Below, piece after piece: positions 15,732 to 23,516 of a DNA stretch of 43,709 nt. Source of the DNA: Clostridiales bacterium (lineage in GTDB: Bacteria > Bacillota > Clostridia > Christensenellales > Aristaeellaceae); contig JAAYEI010000046.1 in assembly GCA_012728815.1 (NCBI GenBank), positions 1 to 43,709 of the forward strand, written 5' to 3'. A program made the position numbers and the translations under genes. The notes below the pieces were generated by a model that had not been told where the DNA came from, ran no database searches, and worked only from the letters and a program-made list of their open reading frames with translations. The first letter of the stretch is position 1, and each line of letters starts with the position of its first letter.

Positions 15732-16277
15732 ATGAACACCCTGAAGGCCCTGTTGTTGGCGCTGCTGCTGATTGGCGGCGCGTCCATCCCCATGAAAGGA
15801 ATCGCGACAGACATGTCCACGCCGGAGACACCAAGCCCTTACACCAAACCCAGCGACGAGGAGCTGCGCAAGCGCCTTACGCCGCTTGAGTACCATGTCA
15901 CCCAGGAGGCGGGCACCGAGCGCCCCTATACCAACGCCTACTGGCAGCTGGACGAGCCGGGCATCTACGTTGACATCGTGACCGGCGAGCCGCTCTTCTC
16001 CTCCCTGGACAAGTACCACAGCTCCTGCGGCTGGCCCTCCTTCTCAGACAGCCTGGTGGACGAGCGCATCGTGGAAATCGAGGACCGCTCCTTTGGCATG
16101 GTGCGCACCGAGGTGCGCAGTCGCCTTGGGGATACCCACCTGGGCCATGTCTTTGAGAACGACCCGGAGTCGCCCAACGGCACCCGCTATTGCATCAATT
16201 CCGCCTCCCTGCGCTTCATTCCCCAGGATAAAATGGAAGAGGAGGGCTACGGCGAGCTGCTCAGCCTGTTTGAGTAA
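15732..16277 (+). CDS. msrB: Exported peptide-methionine (R)-S-oxide reductase
   Basis: A 181-residue MsrB with a hydrophobic leader (about residues 5-20), so it is probably exported or membrane-held. This is unusual for stand-alone MsrB. The catalytic Cys is C154 in [14 protein letters not shown], and the recycling Cys is C99 in HSSCGWPSF. The conserved GDTHLGHVF is at 133-141. The two CxxC zinc pairs found in many MsrB proteins are absent, as in the zinc-free subgroup. It reduces methionine-R-sulfoxide in proteins. AGGAGGT lies just before the ATG at 15732. MsrA is not fused or adjacent, and how reducing power reaches the outside is not shown. Confidence 0.9.
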   Translation: MNTLKALLLALLLIGGASIPMKGIATDMSTPETPSPYTKPSDEELRKRLTPLEYHVTQEAGTERPYTNAYWQLDEPGIYVDIVTGEPLFSSLDKYHSSCGWPSFSDSLVDERIVEIEDRSFGMVRTEVRSRLGDTHLGHVFENDPESPNGTRYCINSASLRFIPQDKMEEEGYGELLSLFE

Positions 16278-16297
16278 ACTGCCCCTTCCCATAAGCC

Positions 16298-16330
16298 AAA
16301 GGCCCGTGGCAGCATTTGCCACGGGCCTTT
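16298..16330. terminator. Bidirectional terminator between msrB and the DUF503 gene
   Basis: A 14-base perfect stem, AAAGGCCCGTGGCA (16298-16311) with TGCCACGGGCCTTT (16317-16330). The A tract and T tract serve both strands, matching its place between convergent genes. Confidence 0.85.
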
Positions 16331-16340
16331 CACAGGGCAC

Positions 16341-16622
16341 TCAGCGGTGCTCCACCTCCCAGACCAGCAGCTCCCCCTGGCTGTTGCCCAGCACGAAGTC
16401 ATACAGGTTCTGCGCGATGCTGTCCGCCTGGGCGGCGTCAAAGGCCAGGGCGGCCAGGCTCAGGGTGAGCAGCTGGTGCTTGTCCTGGCTGCCGCTCTGG
16501 GCCACGGACACGTTGAAGCGCTGGCGCAACCGGCTTGTCAGGGACTGGGCCTGCGCCCGCTTCTCCTTGAGGCTGCGGCACCAGGCCAGGTGCAGCTGGG
16601 CGGTGATGCACAGCACAATCAC
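16341..16622 (-). CDS. YlxP-like protein (DUF503)
   Basis: A 93-residue DUF503 protein starting MIVLCITAQLHLAWCRSLKEKR, with the family SLKEKR segment followed by a helix rich in Arg/Gln, then a C-terminal pair of strands. Homologues (B. subtilis YlxP) often lie beside rbfA and infB and are thought to help late ribosome maturation. Here it is instead downstream of a GyrI-like/zinc-ribbon gene, overlapping its stop by four bases (translational coupling). Its function is not directly shown by the sequence. Confidence 0.82.
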   Translation of the reverse strand: MIVLCITAQLHLAWCRSLKEKRAQAQSLTSRLRQRFNVSVAQSGSQDKHQLLTLSLAALAFDAAQADSIAQNLYDFVLGNSQGELLVWEVEHR

Positions 16623-17527
16623 AGGGAGCTGCCCGTCTCGTTGATGTCCAGCACGCGCTGGAAGGCGGCCCGCGCTTCTTCCGCACGCTCGTAGGGCACA
16701 TAAATCCGGTAGGATTCAAACAGGTCCCCGGCGGACAGGGTGAAGCCGCTGCCAAGGTTGGACAGCGCGTTGAAGGGGATTTCCGTGGCCCCAAAGCCAA
16801 TCTGCAGGGCGTTGCGCAGGCGGCCGGGCAGCTCGCCAATGTAGATGGGGTCATCCGCGCGCAACTGGGCGCCCGCGTGGCCGCAGTCCGGGCACACCCG
16901 GGCGCTGAAGGCCTGGAGGCAGCGCGCGCAGTAGCGCTGGCCCTCCAGGCTGGGCACCACATCGGGGGCATCATGCGCGCGGGCATGCGGGTCCATCGCC
17001 GGGTCCAGCCCGCTCATCACCACCAGGTCCAGCACCCGGTCGCCCTGGGCGTCCACCTGGGTGAAGCGCGGGTGCTGGTAGCGTTCCATCACCCACTGGT
17101 AGCCGCGCTTGTCCGTCACCGCGGGCCGGCCTGCCTTTTTCAGCTCCTCCAGCGCCAGGTCCACCTGGTGGTAGATGGCGGGCTCCTGGCCCTTGACCAG
17201 CAGCACGGACAGGTCCATGCCCGGCGCGTCCAGGCTGTCATAGCCCGGGGGTGGCGTGGTGCCCGGGGGCAGGAAGAGGCCGATCCAGTACTCAAAGGCC
17301 TGCCCATAGTTGGAGCGCATCAGGCCAATCTGGCTGCCGGCCTCGGGGTAGGCCGCGCGCCAGCTGTCGTCCACCAGGCGCTCCAGGGGTTCAAAGCGCC
17401 TGTGCTCAAACCAGGCCTGCCACAGGTGGGCGAAGCTGTTGCCCAGGCGGTGGTCCTCGCCATACCGGATGCCGATGAAGCGGCTGGGCGGCGCCTGCTC
17501 CTGATAGATTTTCACAATCTCCGCCAT
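16619..17527 (-). CDS. GyrI-like domain, zinc ribbon and DUF2007-like C-terminal protein
   Basis: A 302-residue protein with no clear full-length match to a named family. The first part (about 10-170) resembles the GyrI-like effector-binding domain of AraC-type regulators (FIGIRYGEDHR, GLMRSNYGQAFEYWIGLFLP, then a Gly/Asp turn). A zinc ribbon follows with CARC and CPDC near 212-226. The end (about 235-300) resembles DUF2007, with RNALQIGFGATEIPFNAL and YRIYVPYERAEEARAAF. No DNA-binding helix-turn-helix is seen, so it may be a ligand sensor or binding protein. ATG at 17527 is chosen because AAAGGATGG precedes it. The family assignments come from pattern only. Confidence 0.6.
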   Translation of the reverse strand: MAEIVKIYQEQAPPSRFIGIRYGEDHRLGNSFAHLWQAWFEHRRFEPLERLVDDSWRAAYPEAGSQIGLMRSNYGQAFEYWIGLFLPPGTTPPPGYDSLDAPGMDLSVLLVKGQEPAIYHQVDLALEELKKAGRPAVTDKRGYQWVMERYQHPRFTQVDAQGDRVLDLVVMSGLDPAMDPHARAHDAPDVVPSLEGQRYCARCLQAFSARVCPDCGHAGAQLRADDPIYIGELPGRLRNALQIGFGATEIPFNALSNLGSGFTLSAGDLFESYRIYVPYERAEEARAAFQRVLDINETGSSL

Positions 17528-17624
17528 GTTTCCATCCTTTCTGCCTGCAAGCGGCCGCCTGGCCGCCCGGGTTATGCCCTGTCCTGCCACCTGGGTGGCG
17601 CTGCTAAAATGATACCACCAAATC

Positions 17625-17646
17625 TGGTGAACGGGTATATTCACCA
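17625..17646. promoter_or_regulatory. Inverted repeat, possible operator upstream of exonuclease III
   Basis: TGGTGAA at 17625-17631 and TTCACCA at 17640-17646 form a perfect dyad with an eight-base spacer. A -10-like TATATT (17636-17641) lies inside it. It sits 29 bases before the exonuclease III start, in the divergent gap to the GyrI-like gene. Regulator unknown. Confidence 0.5.
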
Positions 17647-17674
17647 GGAAACATCAAACAACAGGAGCGTACAA

Positions 17675-18427
17675 ATGAAACTGGTATCATGGAATGTCAA
17701 CGGTTTTCGCGCCGTGCTGAAAAAGGGCTTTGACGAGGCCTTCATTGCCCTGGACGCGGATTTTTTCTGCCTGCAGGAGACCAAGATGCAGCCCGGCCAG
17801 GCCCAGTATGACCCGCCGGGCTATGAGGACTATTGGCATTCCGCCCAGCGCAAGGGCTATTCGGGCACCGCGGTGTATACCCGGCATGAGCCCCTCAACA
17901 TCAGCTTCGGCCTGGGGGAGGAGCACGTGGACGAGGGCCGGGTGATCACGCTTGAATACCCTGGCTTTTACCTGGTCAACGCCTATGTTCCCAACGCCCA
18001 GCCGGAGCTGGTGCGCATCGGCTATCGCGAACACTTTGAGGATGCCATGCGCGCCCACCTGGTGACGCTGGACAGCAAAAAGCCGGTCATCTACTGCGGG
18101 GACCTGAATGTGGCCCACAACGAGATCGATTTGAAGTACCCCCGGCAGAACCGTGGCCAGCCCGGCTTCTCCGACCAGGAGCGGGCCAAGTTCAACACCC
18201 TGCTGCAGGCGGGCTTTACCGACACCTTCCGCCACCTCTACCCGGACCGGGCCGAGGCCTACACCTGGTGGAGCTACCGCAACAACGCGCGGGCCAGCAA
18301 CGCAGGCTGGCGGATTGACTATTTTCTGGTGTCCAACCGCCTGCAGGACAGGATCCGGGCCGCCGACATCCACAACCAGGTCTACGGCTCCGACCACTGC
18401 CCGGTCAGCCTGACGATCGACCTGTAA
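17675..18427 (+). CDS. xth: Exodeoxyribonuclease III (AP endonuclease)
   Basis: A 250-residue ExoIII/APE1-type enzyme for base-excision repair, cutting 5' to abasic sites and trimming 3' ends. Active-site residues are visible in order: N7 in SWNVNGFRA, E35 in CLQETK, DEGR near residue 87, GDLNVAHNEIDL (about 147-158), and the final SDHCP with the catalytic Asp-His. Length and order match the bacterial ExoA/Xth group. ATG at 17675 is preceded by CAGGAG. It runs divergently from the GyrI-like gene and shares a 147-base gap carrying an inverted repeat. Confidence 0.95.
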   Translation: MKLVSWNVNGFRAVLKKGFDEAFIALDADFFCLQETKMQPGQAQYDPPGYEDYWHSAQRKGYSGTAVYTRHEPLNISFGLGEEHVDEGRVITLEYPGFYLVNAYVPNAQPELVRIGYREHFEDAMRAHLVTLDSKKPVIYCGDLNVAHNEIDLKYPRQNRGQPGFSDQERAKFNTLLQAGFTDTFRHLYPDRAEAYTWWSYRNNARASNAGWRIDYFLVSNRLQDRIRAADIHNQVYGSDHCPVSLTIDL

Positions 18428-18449
18428 AGGCAGACACAGTCAAAAACGC

Positions 18450-18480
18450 AACAGCCCGGCGCGACACGCGCCGGGCTGTT
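18450..18480. terminator. Terminator between exonuclease III and the MBL nuclease gene
   Basis: AACAGCCCGGCGCG (18450-18463) and CGCGCCGGGCTGTT (18467-18480) form a 14-base perfect stem with an ACA loop. It can end the exonuclease III transcript and, on the other strand, the convergent nuclease transcript. Confidence 0.8.
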
Positions 18481-18523
18481 GGCTGTAACGGGCCTTCGTT
18501 TCAGGCCGCCGCCCCGTGCTGGC

Positions 18524-20128
18524 TCAGTCCTCCCAGCGCCGGGCCAGGTCGTTGATCTGCTGGGCCAGCTTTTCCTTGAGCTTGTTGCTCAGCCCCTGGC
18601 TGGCCTGCACCAGGCTGGTCAGCCGGGCCAGCGCCTGGTTGAGGGCGTCGGTGCGCAGCTCCGCCTTGCGCGCCTTGGCCTGCTGCTTGCGCGCCTTGAC
18701 CAGCGCGCGGCTGCCTGCCTCCACCTGGGCATCCCGGGGCAGGTTCCACTCATCCCCTGAGTAGGGCACGGCGGTCGCAAAGCCGCGCTCGCGCAGCAAT
18801 TGCTCAAAGTGCAGCGCCACCGGCTCCTCGCCATGGGTGATGAACACACGCTGGGGCTTGGGGTTGAAGTGGTCAATCCAGGTGAGCAGGCCCTGCTGGT
18901 CGGCGTGGCCGGAGATGGCCCGCAGCATGCGGATCTGGGCCTTCACGCTGACCGTCTCGTTGAACAGCCGCACGGACTTGGCCCCGTCATACAGCTGGCG
19001 GCCCAGGGTGCCCACGCTCTGGTAGCCCACAAACAGCACCGTGCTCTCCGGGCGCCACAGGTTGTGCTTCAGGTGGTGGCGGATGCGCCCGGCTTCCGCC
19101 ATCCCGGAGGCCGAGATGATCACGCAGGGGCGCTTGTCAAAATTGATCTGCTTGCTCTCCTCCGCCGTCAGGCAGATGATTAGGTCGGGGAAGCTGATGG
19201 GGTTGCGCCCCTGGTTCAGCAGCGCCCGGGTTTCCTCGTCAAACACCCGGGGGTCCACATCCATGAAGGCCTGGGTGGCCTTGATGGCCAGCGGGCTGTC
19301 CATGTACACCGGGAAGCCGTCATGCCCCTTGACCAGGCCCTTTTCCTTGATCTCCCGCAGGAAGTACAGCACCTCCTGGGAGCGGCCCACCGCGAAGGAG
19401 GGGATGACCACGTTGCCGCCCCGGTCAAAGGTGGTCTGCAGGGTGTCGGCCAGGTCCTGGATATAGTCCGGGCGCTCGCCGTGGCTGCGGTCGCCGTAGG
19501 TGGACTCCATCACCACGAAGTCGGCTTCGCTCAGGTACTGCGGGTCCTTGATGATGGGCTGGCTGAGGTTGCCGATGTCCCCTGAAAACACCAGAGTTTT
19601 CTTGATGTCCCCGTCATACAGCTCCAGGGTGACGCTGGCGGAGCCCAGCAGGTGGCCCGCGTCGGTATAGGTGAGCACACAGCCGGGCAGGATCTCGCGC
19701 TTCTCACCGTAGGGCAGGGGCTGAAACAGCCGCAGGGCGTTCTCCGCGTCCTGCTGGGTGTAGACAGGCAGTACGGGCGGCTGGCCCGCGCGCTGCGCCT
19801 TGCGGTTTTGCCATTCCGCCTCCATCTCCTGGATGTGGGCGGAATCCCGGAGCATGATGTCGCAGAGCATCAGCGTGGCGGGCGTCGCGTGGATGGGGCC
19901 TGAAAACCCCTGCTTCACAAGCGCGGGCACCATGCCGGAGTGGTCGATGTGGGCGTGGGTGAGCACCAGGCAGTCCAGCTGGCTGACGGGGATGGGCAGC
20001 GCCCGGTTCTGGTAGATGTCCTTGCCCTGCTCCATGCCGCAGTCCACCAGCACCCGGCGGCCCTGAATGGTGACCAGGAAGGCCGACCCGGTCACCTCGC
20101 GCGCCGCGCCGATAAACATCAGGTCCAT
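18524..20128 (-). CDS. Beta-CASP metallo-beta-lactamase RNA-processing nuclease
   Basis: A 534-residue nuclease of the CPSF73/YSH1-like beta-CASP group. The MBL zinc motif is HAHIDH at 58-63. Further metal ligands lie in DAGHLLGSASV (about 157-167) and SGDIGN (about 184-189). The beta-CASP insertion starts with STYGDRSHGERPDY, and the RMMBL part holds ISASGMAEAGRIRHHL and SGHADQQGL. The C-terminal approximately 80 residues are a basic coiled-coil (KARKQQAKARKAELR). It lacks the N-terminal KH domains found in archaeal homologues and is distinct from RNase J. Role probably RNA processing or degradation, with substrate unknown. Confidence 0.88.
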   Translation of the reverse strand: MDLMFIGAAREVTGSAFLVTIQGRRVLVDCGMEQGKDIYQNRALPIPVSQLDCLVLTHAHIDHSGMVPALVKQGFSGPIHATPATLMLCDIMLRDSAHIQEMEAEWQNRKAQRAGQPPVLPVYTQQDAENALRLFQPLPYGEKREILPGCVLTYTDAGHLLGSASVTLELYDGDIKKTLVFSGDIGNLSQPIIKDPQYLSEADFVVMESTYGDRSHGERPDYIQDLADTLQTTFDRGGNVVIPSFAVGRSQEVLYFLREIKEKGLVKGHDGFPVYMDSPLAIKATQAFMDVDPRVFDEETRALLNQGRNPISFPDLIICLTAEESKQINFDKRPCVIISASGMAEAGRIRHHLKHNLWRPESTVLFVGYQSVGTLGRQLYDGAKSVRLFNETVSVKAQIRMLRAISGHADQQGLLTWIDHFNPKPQRVFITHGEEPVALHFEQLLRERGFATAVPYSGDEWNLPRDAQVEAGSRALVKARKQQAKARKAELRTDALNQALARLTSLVQASQGLSNKLKEKLAQQINDLARRWED

Positions 20129-20159
20129 AGATGTGCTCCTTGCTTGAGTGTGCTTGTGC

Positions 20160-21968
20160 CTAAGGTGCCATCACTGCGTCCAGCTGCGCCTTATGCTGCT
20201 CTTCCTTTTCAGTATACATCTGGTAGAGCTGGTAGTATAGCCCCCGCTTGCGCATCAGCTCCTCGTGGCTGCCGTTTTCCTCCAGGCCCTTGTCAGTCAG
20301 CACCCAGATGACATCGGCGTTTTTGATGGTGGTCAGCCGGTGGGCGATGGTCAGGGTGGTGCGGCCCCGGGCCAGCTCTTCCAGGGATTGCTGCACCAGC
20401 ATCTCGGATTCATTGTCCAGGGCGCTTGTGGCCTCGTCCAGCAGCAGGATGGGCGGGTCCTTCAGGAACACCCGGGCGATGGACAGGCGCTGCTTCTGCC
20501 CGCCGGACAGCTTCACTCCCCGCTCGCCCACATGGGTGTGGTAGCCATCAGGCAGCTCCATGATGAACGCGTGCGCGCCGGCGCGCTTCGCGGCCTGTTC
20601 CACCTCCTGCATGGAGGCGCCCGGCCGGCCGTAGACGATGTTCTCAAACACCGTGCCGGAGAACAGGTAGACATCCTGCTGCACGGTGCCAATCTTGCCC
20701 CGCAGGCTCTTGAGGGTCAGCCCGCGCACGTCCTGGCCGTCCACCAGCACCCGCCCCTGGGTGGCGTCATAAAAGCGGGGGATGAGGTTGCACAGCGTGG
20801 TTTTGCCCGAGCCGCTGGGCCCCACCAGCGCCACGTTCTGGCCGCTGGGCACGTGCAGGTTCACCTGGTCCAGCACCTTGGCGCTGTCCTCGTTGTAGCG
20901 GAAGGTGACGTTCTCCAGCGTGATTTCGCCCCGCACGTCGCTCAGCTCCCGGGCGTCCGGGCTGTCGCGGATTTCCAGCGGCGCGTCCATGATTTCATAG
21001 AAACGCTCAATGCCCGTGATGCCCCGCTGGAACTGCTCGGCAAAGTCCACCAGGCGCGTCACGGTGTTGAGCAGCAGGTTGACATACAGCAAATAGGAGG
21101 CGAACATGCCCGGCGTGATCTGCCCGCGGGACAAAAAGATGGCGCCAGCCACAATCACCAGCAGGTTCATCAGCCCGTTGAGCAGCCTGGTGGTGGAGTG
21201 AAAGCCGGCCATCACGTGGTACTGCCGTTTTTTCAGCTGCAGGAAGGTCTGGTTGCCCTGCTCAAACTTCTCGCCCTCCAGCTCCTCATTGGCGAAGGAC
21301 TGCACCACGCGCATGCCCAGCAGGCTGTCCTCCGCCTGGGAGTTGATTTCGCCCAGCTGGTAGCGGCAGGCCTTGAAGGTGTCGCGCATCTTGCGGTTAA
21401 ACAGCACGATGGAAATCAGCATGAAGGGCAGGGAAAGGAAGATGATCAGCGTCAGTGCCAGGTTCATCCGGGAGAGCAGGATGAAGCTGACCACCAGGTG
21501 GATCAGGGCAATCAGGATCTCCTCCGGGCAGTGGTGGGAGAACTCGGTCACGTCAAACAGGTCGCTGGTGATGCGTGACATGATCTGCCCGATCTTGGTA
21601 TCGCTGTAGTAGGAGAAGGACAGCTGCGCCAGGTGGGCGAAGAGGTGGGAGCGCATGTCCCGCTCAATCATCGCGCCCATCACATGCCCCTGGGATTGCA
21701 TGTAGTAGCGGCTGCCCGCCTCCAGCATCAGCAGGCCCAGGTAAATCGCGCCCAGCTTCAGCACCACCTCCAGGGTGATGCCCTGCAGGTTGCTCACCGC
21801 CAGGTCGGTGATCTGGCGCACAATCTGTGGGAAGACCAGCGCGCACACGGTGGTGAGCACCGCGCAGAGCAGGTCCAGGCTCAGGATGCGCAGGTAGGGC
21901 CGGTAATAGGGGATGAAGCGCCGGATCAGCCCGGCGGTGTCCTTGTGCTGGTGGTCTGGGCGTGGCAT
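20160..21968 (-). CDS. ABC exporter half-transporter (membrane domain fused to ATPase)
   Basis: A 602-residue type IV ABC exporter. Six membrane helices (about 20-310) precede an ATPase with Walker A GPSGSGKTTL (about 371-380), the signature LSGGQKQRLSIAR (about 475-487), Walker B ILLLDEATSALD, and the switch H in TLTIAHRLTT. It would function as a dimer exporting a lipid, peptide or drug-like compound; substrate not apparent. ATG at 21968 is chosen over TTG at 21986 because AAAGGAG sits five bases before it. The two unknown genes upstream on the same strand are 104 bases or more away and could be co-transcribed. Confidence 0.9.
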   Translation of the reverse strand: MPRPDHQHKDTAGLIRRFIPYYRPYLRILSLDLLCAVLTTVCALVFPQIVRQITDLAVSNLQGITLEVVLKLGAIYLGLLMLEAGSRYYMQSQGHVMGAMIERDMRSHLFAHLAQLSFSYYSDTKIGQIMSRITSDLFDVTEFSHHCPEEILIALIHLVVSFILLSRMNLALTLIIFLSLPFMLISIVLFNRKMRDTFKACRYQLGEINSQAEDSLLGMRVVQSFANEELEGEKFEQGNQTFLQLKKRQYHVMAGFHSTTRLLNGLMNLLVIVAGAIFLSRGQITPGMFASYLLYVNLLLNTVTRLVDFAEQFQRGITGIERFYEIMDAPLEIRDSPDARELSDVRGEITLENVTFRYNEDSAKVLDQVNLHVPSGQNVALVGPSGSGKTTLCNLIPRFYDATQGRVLVDGQDVRGLTLKSLRGKIGTVQQDVYLFSGTVFENIVYGRPGASMQEVEQAAKRAGAHAFIMELPDGYHTHVGERGVKLSGGQKQRLSIARVFLKDPPILLLDEATSALDNESEMLVQQSLEELARGRTTLTIAHRLTTIKNADVIWVLTDKGLEENGSHEELMRKRGLYYQLYQMYTEKEEQHKAQLDAVMAP

Positions 21969-22072
21969 GGGTGCTCCTTTGGTCAATGGTTCCGCGCGGC
22001 AGCCCGCCTGGCCTGGCGGCCTGGCTTGCCGCTGCGCGGGTGGGGATGGGGGCGGGGTGGCGGCGCCCTGCC

Positions 22073-22594
22073 TCAGGGTGCCGGCTCCAGCTGGGTGAAG
22101 GCGCCTGGCTGGTCACCCTGCAGCGGTTCAATCAAAAAGGCGGCCTGCGGGGTAACCAGCGCGTACAGGCTGCGCCCCTCAAGCCTGGCCTGCAGCAGGG
22201 GGAACCCCAGCAGCGCCTTGTCCAGCGCCGTGAAGGCGGCCTGGCGGGGCAGGATGGCGCTGGCGGCGCTGGCCGGGCGGATGCCGGTCAGCCGGGCCTG
22301 GCTGCCCTCAAGCCGCACGCGCCGCGCGGCGTAGCCCTGGTGGCTGGTGTTCTCCACCCGGCCCTTCACCAGGCCCTCCGGCAGGGGCAGGGCCACGCCA
22401 AAGGCGGTTACCAGGGCGAGCGCGTCATCGCTGTCCAGCGGCTGCATGTCCCCAAGCGGCAGCACCACGGCTTCCACCGTGAACTGCTGCTCCGTCAGGG
22501 CGGTTTCCTTGTCCATCATGATGGCAAACACATAAAAGACCAGGATGACGGCAATGGCCAGGGCCAGGGCCAGCAGGCGGCGCAGCAGACGCAT
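22073..22594 (-). CDS. Single-span membrane protein of unknown function
   Basis: A 173-residue protein that I do not recognise. A basic start (MRLLRRLL) and one hydrophobic helix (about 6-27) suggest an N-terminal anchor. The rest is a soluble, Leu/Ala-rich domain outside the membrane with several SLYALVTPQ- and VVLPLGDM-type strands. AAGGAGG lies eight bases before the ATG. It begins 13 bases after the stop of the upstream unknown gene, so the two are likely co-expressed. Confidence 0.6.
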   Translation of the reverse strand: MRLLRRLLALALAIAVILVFYVFAIMMDKETALTEQQFTVEAVVLPLGDMQPLDSDDALALVTAFGVALPLPEGLVKGRVENTSHQGYAARRVRLEGSQARLTGIRPASAASAILPRQAAFTALDKALLGFPLLQARLEGRSLYALVTPQAAFLIEPLQGDQPGAFTQLEPAP

Positions 22595-22607
22595 CAGGGT
22601 GGCCTCC

Positions 22608-23252
22608 TTAACTGATCAGCCCGCGCAGCTGGGGGCCCAGGCGGCTGTCCAGGCTCGTCACGTCCCCGCCGGTGAACTCATAAAAGGCGCGGTAGAAAGC
22701 GCGGGCCAGCAGCCTGGCCTCCTCCTCGTTCAGGTGGGGGGAGGAGAGGATGTTGCGCAGGATGTCACAGGCGGGCGCGGCCAGGTACCTGGCCAGGCTG
22801 CCCCGGAAGGAGATGCCGAAGACCCGCGGGATGTGCCGGTTGTCCGCCGCGACAAAAATGCGCATGTATTCCCGGGCCAGCTCCTGCAGGTACTCGCGCA
22901 GGAAGGCTTCAGGGTCCGTCGCCAGCTTCAGGCAGCGCAGCAGCCGGGCCTCCTCAAACAATTCGCGGGCCATCCGCCGCGCCTCCTCCGGCGGGTGGTC
23001 CTCCGGGTGCTCAAAGGCGTGCAGCAGGTAGCATTTGATGACGGAAAAATCCATCTTTTTGGGGTCGCGCTCGTGCAGCCGGCCATGCAGCAGCAGGGCG
23101 CGCTGCACCTCCAGATTCTCCGGCACCAGCTGCTCCGCCCGGGTGAGCGCCTGGTGGCGCCATACCGGGTCCTGCTGGGTGCGCGCCACAAACAGCAGGT
23201 CCTCAAGGCCCATGTTGGCCAGGTCCGGCTGCGGACTTTTCTTTGAAAACAC
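22608..23252 (-). CDS. Conserved-looking helical protein of unknown function
   Basis: A 214-residue, almost all-helical soluble protein without signal peptide or recognised motif. Charged Arg/Glu/Leu helices and the short RALLLHGRLHERDPKK segment suggest a helical-repeat scaffold like TPR, but no canonical TPR consensus is clear. GTG start at 23252 is supported by GGAGGTG eight bases upstream. First gene of the unknown pair preceding the ABC exporter. Confidence 0.6.
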   Translation of the reverse strand: MFSKKSPQPDLANMGLEDLLFVARTQQDPVWRHQALTRAEQLVPENLEVQRALLLHGRLHERDPKKMDFSVIKCYLLHAFEHPEDHPPEEARRMARELFEEARLLRCLKLATDPEAFLREYLQELAREYMRIFVAADNRHIPRVFGISFRGSLARYLAAPACDILRNILSSPHLNEEEARLLARAFYRAFYEFTGGDVTSLDSRLGPQLRGLIS

Positions 23253-23312
23253 GCGCTGTTCACCTCCAGGATGTCACGGCGGTCGCAGCCATCTTAGCAC
23301 GCGCGCCCCCGC

Positions 23313-23342
23313 TTGACAACTTGCGGGGCCCTGTGGTAGTGT
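23313..23342 (+). promoter_or_regulatory. Promoter for the TPP-riboswitch thiT transcript
   Basis: TTGACA at 23313-23318 and TAGTGT at 23337-23342, 18 bases apart, immediately before the riboswitch. Confidence 0.55.
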
Positions 23343-23360
23343 GAGGCCGCGCGATGGACG

Positions 23361-23449
23361 CGCAGGGGTGCTGGCCTTGGGCTGGCTGAGATTGGGCAGG
23401 TGCCCGGAACCCTTGAACCTGATCCGGATAATGCCGGCGTAGGGAAGGT
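23361..23449 (+). promoter_or_regulatory. TPP riboswitch (THI element)
   Basis: The conserved parts of the thiamine-pyrophosphate aptamer are present: GGGGTGC at 23365-23371, GCTGAGA near 23385-23391, and CCTTGAACCTGATCCGGATA at 23411-23430, ending in GCCGGCGTAGGGAA. High TPP would fold the aptamer and favour the following terminator, shutting off the thiamine transporter gene. Confidence 0.93.
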
Positions 23450-23462
23450 TTTTTCTTTTCCA

Positions 23463-23487
23463 CCGCCTGCTGTCCGCGGGCGGTTTT
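23463..23487 (+). terminator. Riboswitch-controlled terminator before thiT
   Basis: CCGCCTGC at 23463-23470, loop TGTCC, GCGGGCGG at 23476-23483 (one G-U pair), then TTTT. This is the expression platform of the TPP riboswitch. Confidence 0.8.
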
Positions 23488-23516
23488 CATGTCCCGCAAA
23501 CAAAGGAGGAAGACAG

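Noticed and set aside
16877-17674. In-frame upstream extension of exonuclease III
   Set aside because: The family begins MKLVSWNVNGF at 17675, which has its own ribosome site; the extension is antisense to another gene.
20265-21578. 437-codon plus-strand open frame
   Set aside because: Opposite to the ABC exporter with all ATPase motifs; product is His/Gln/Val-rich shadow sequence.
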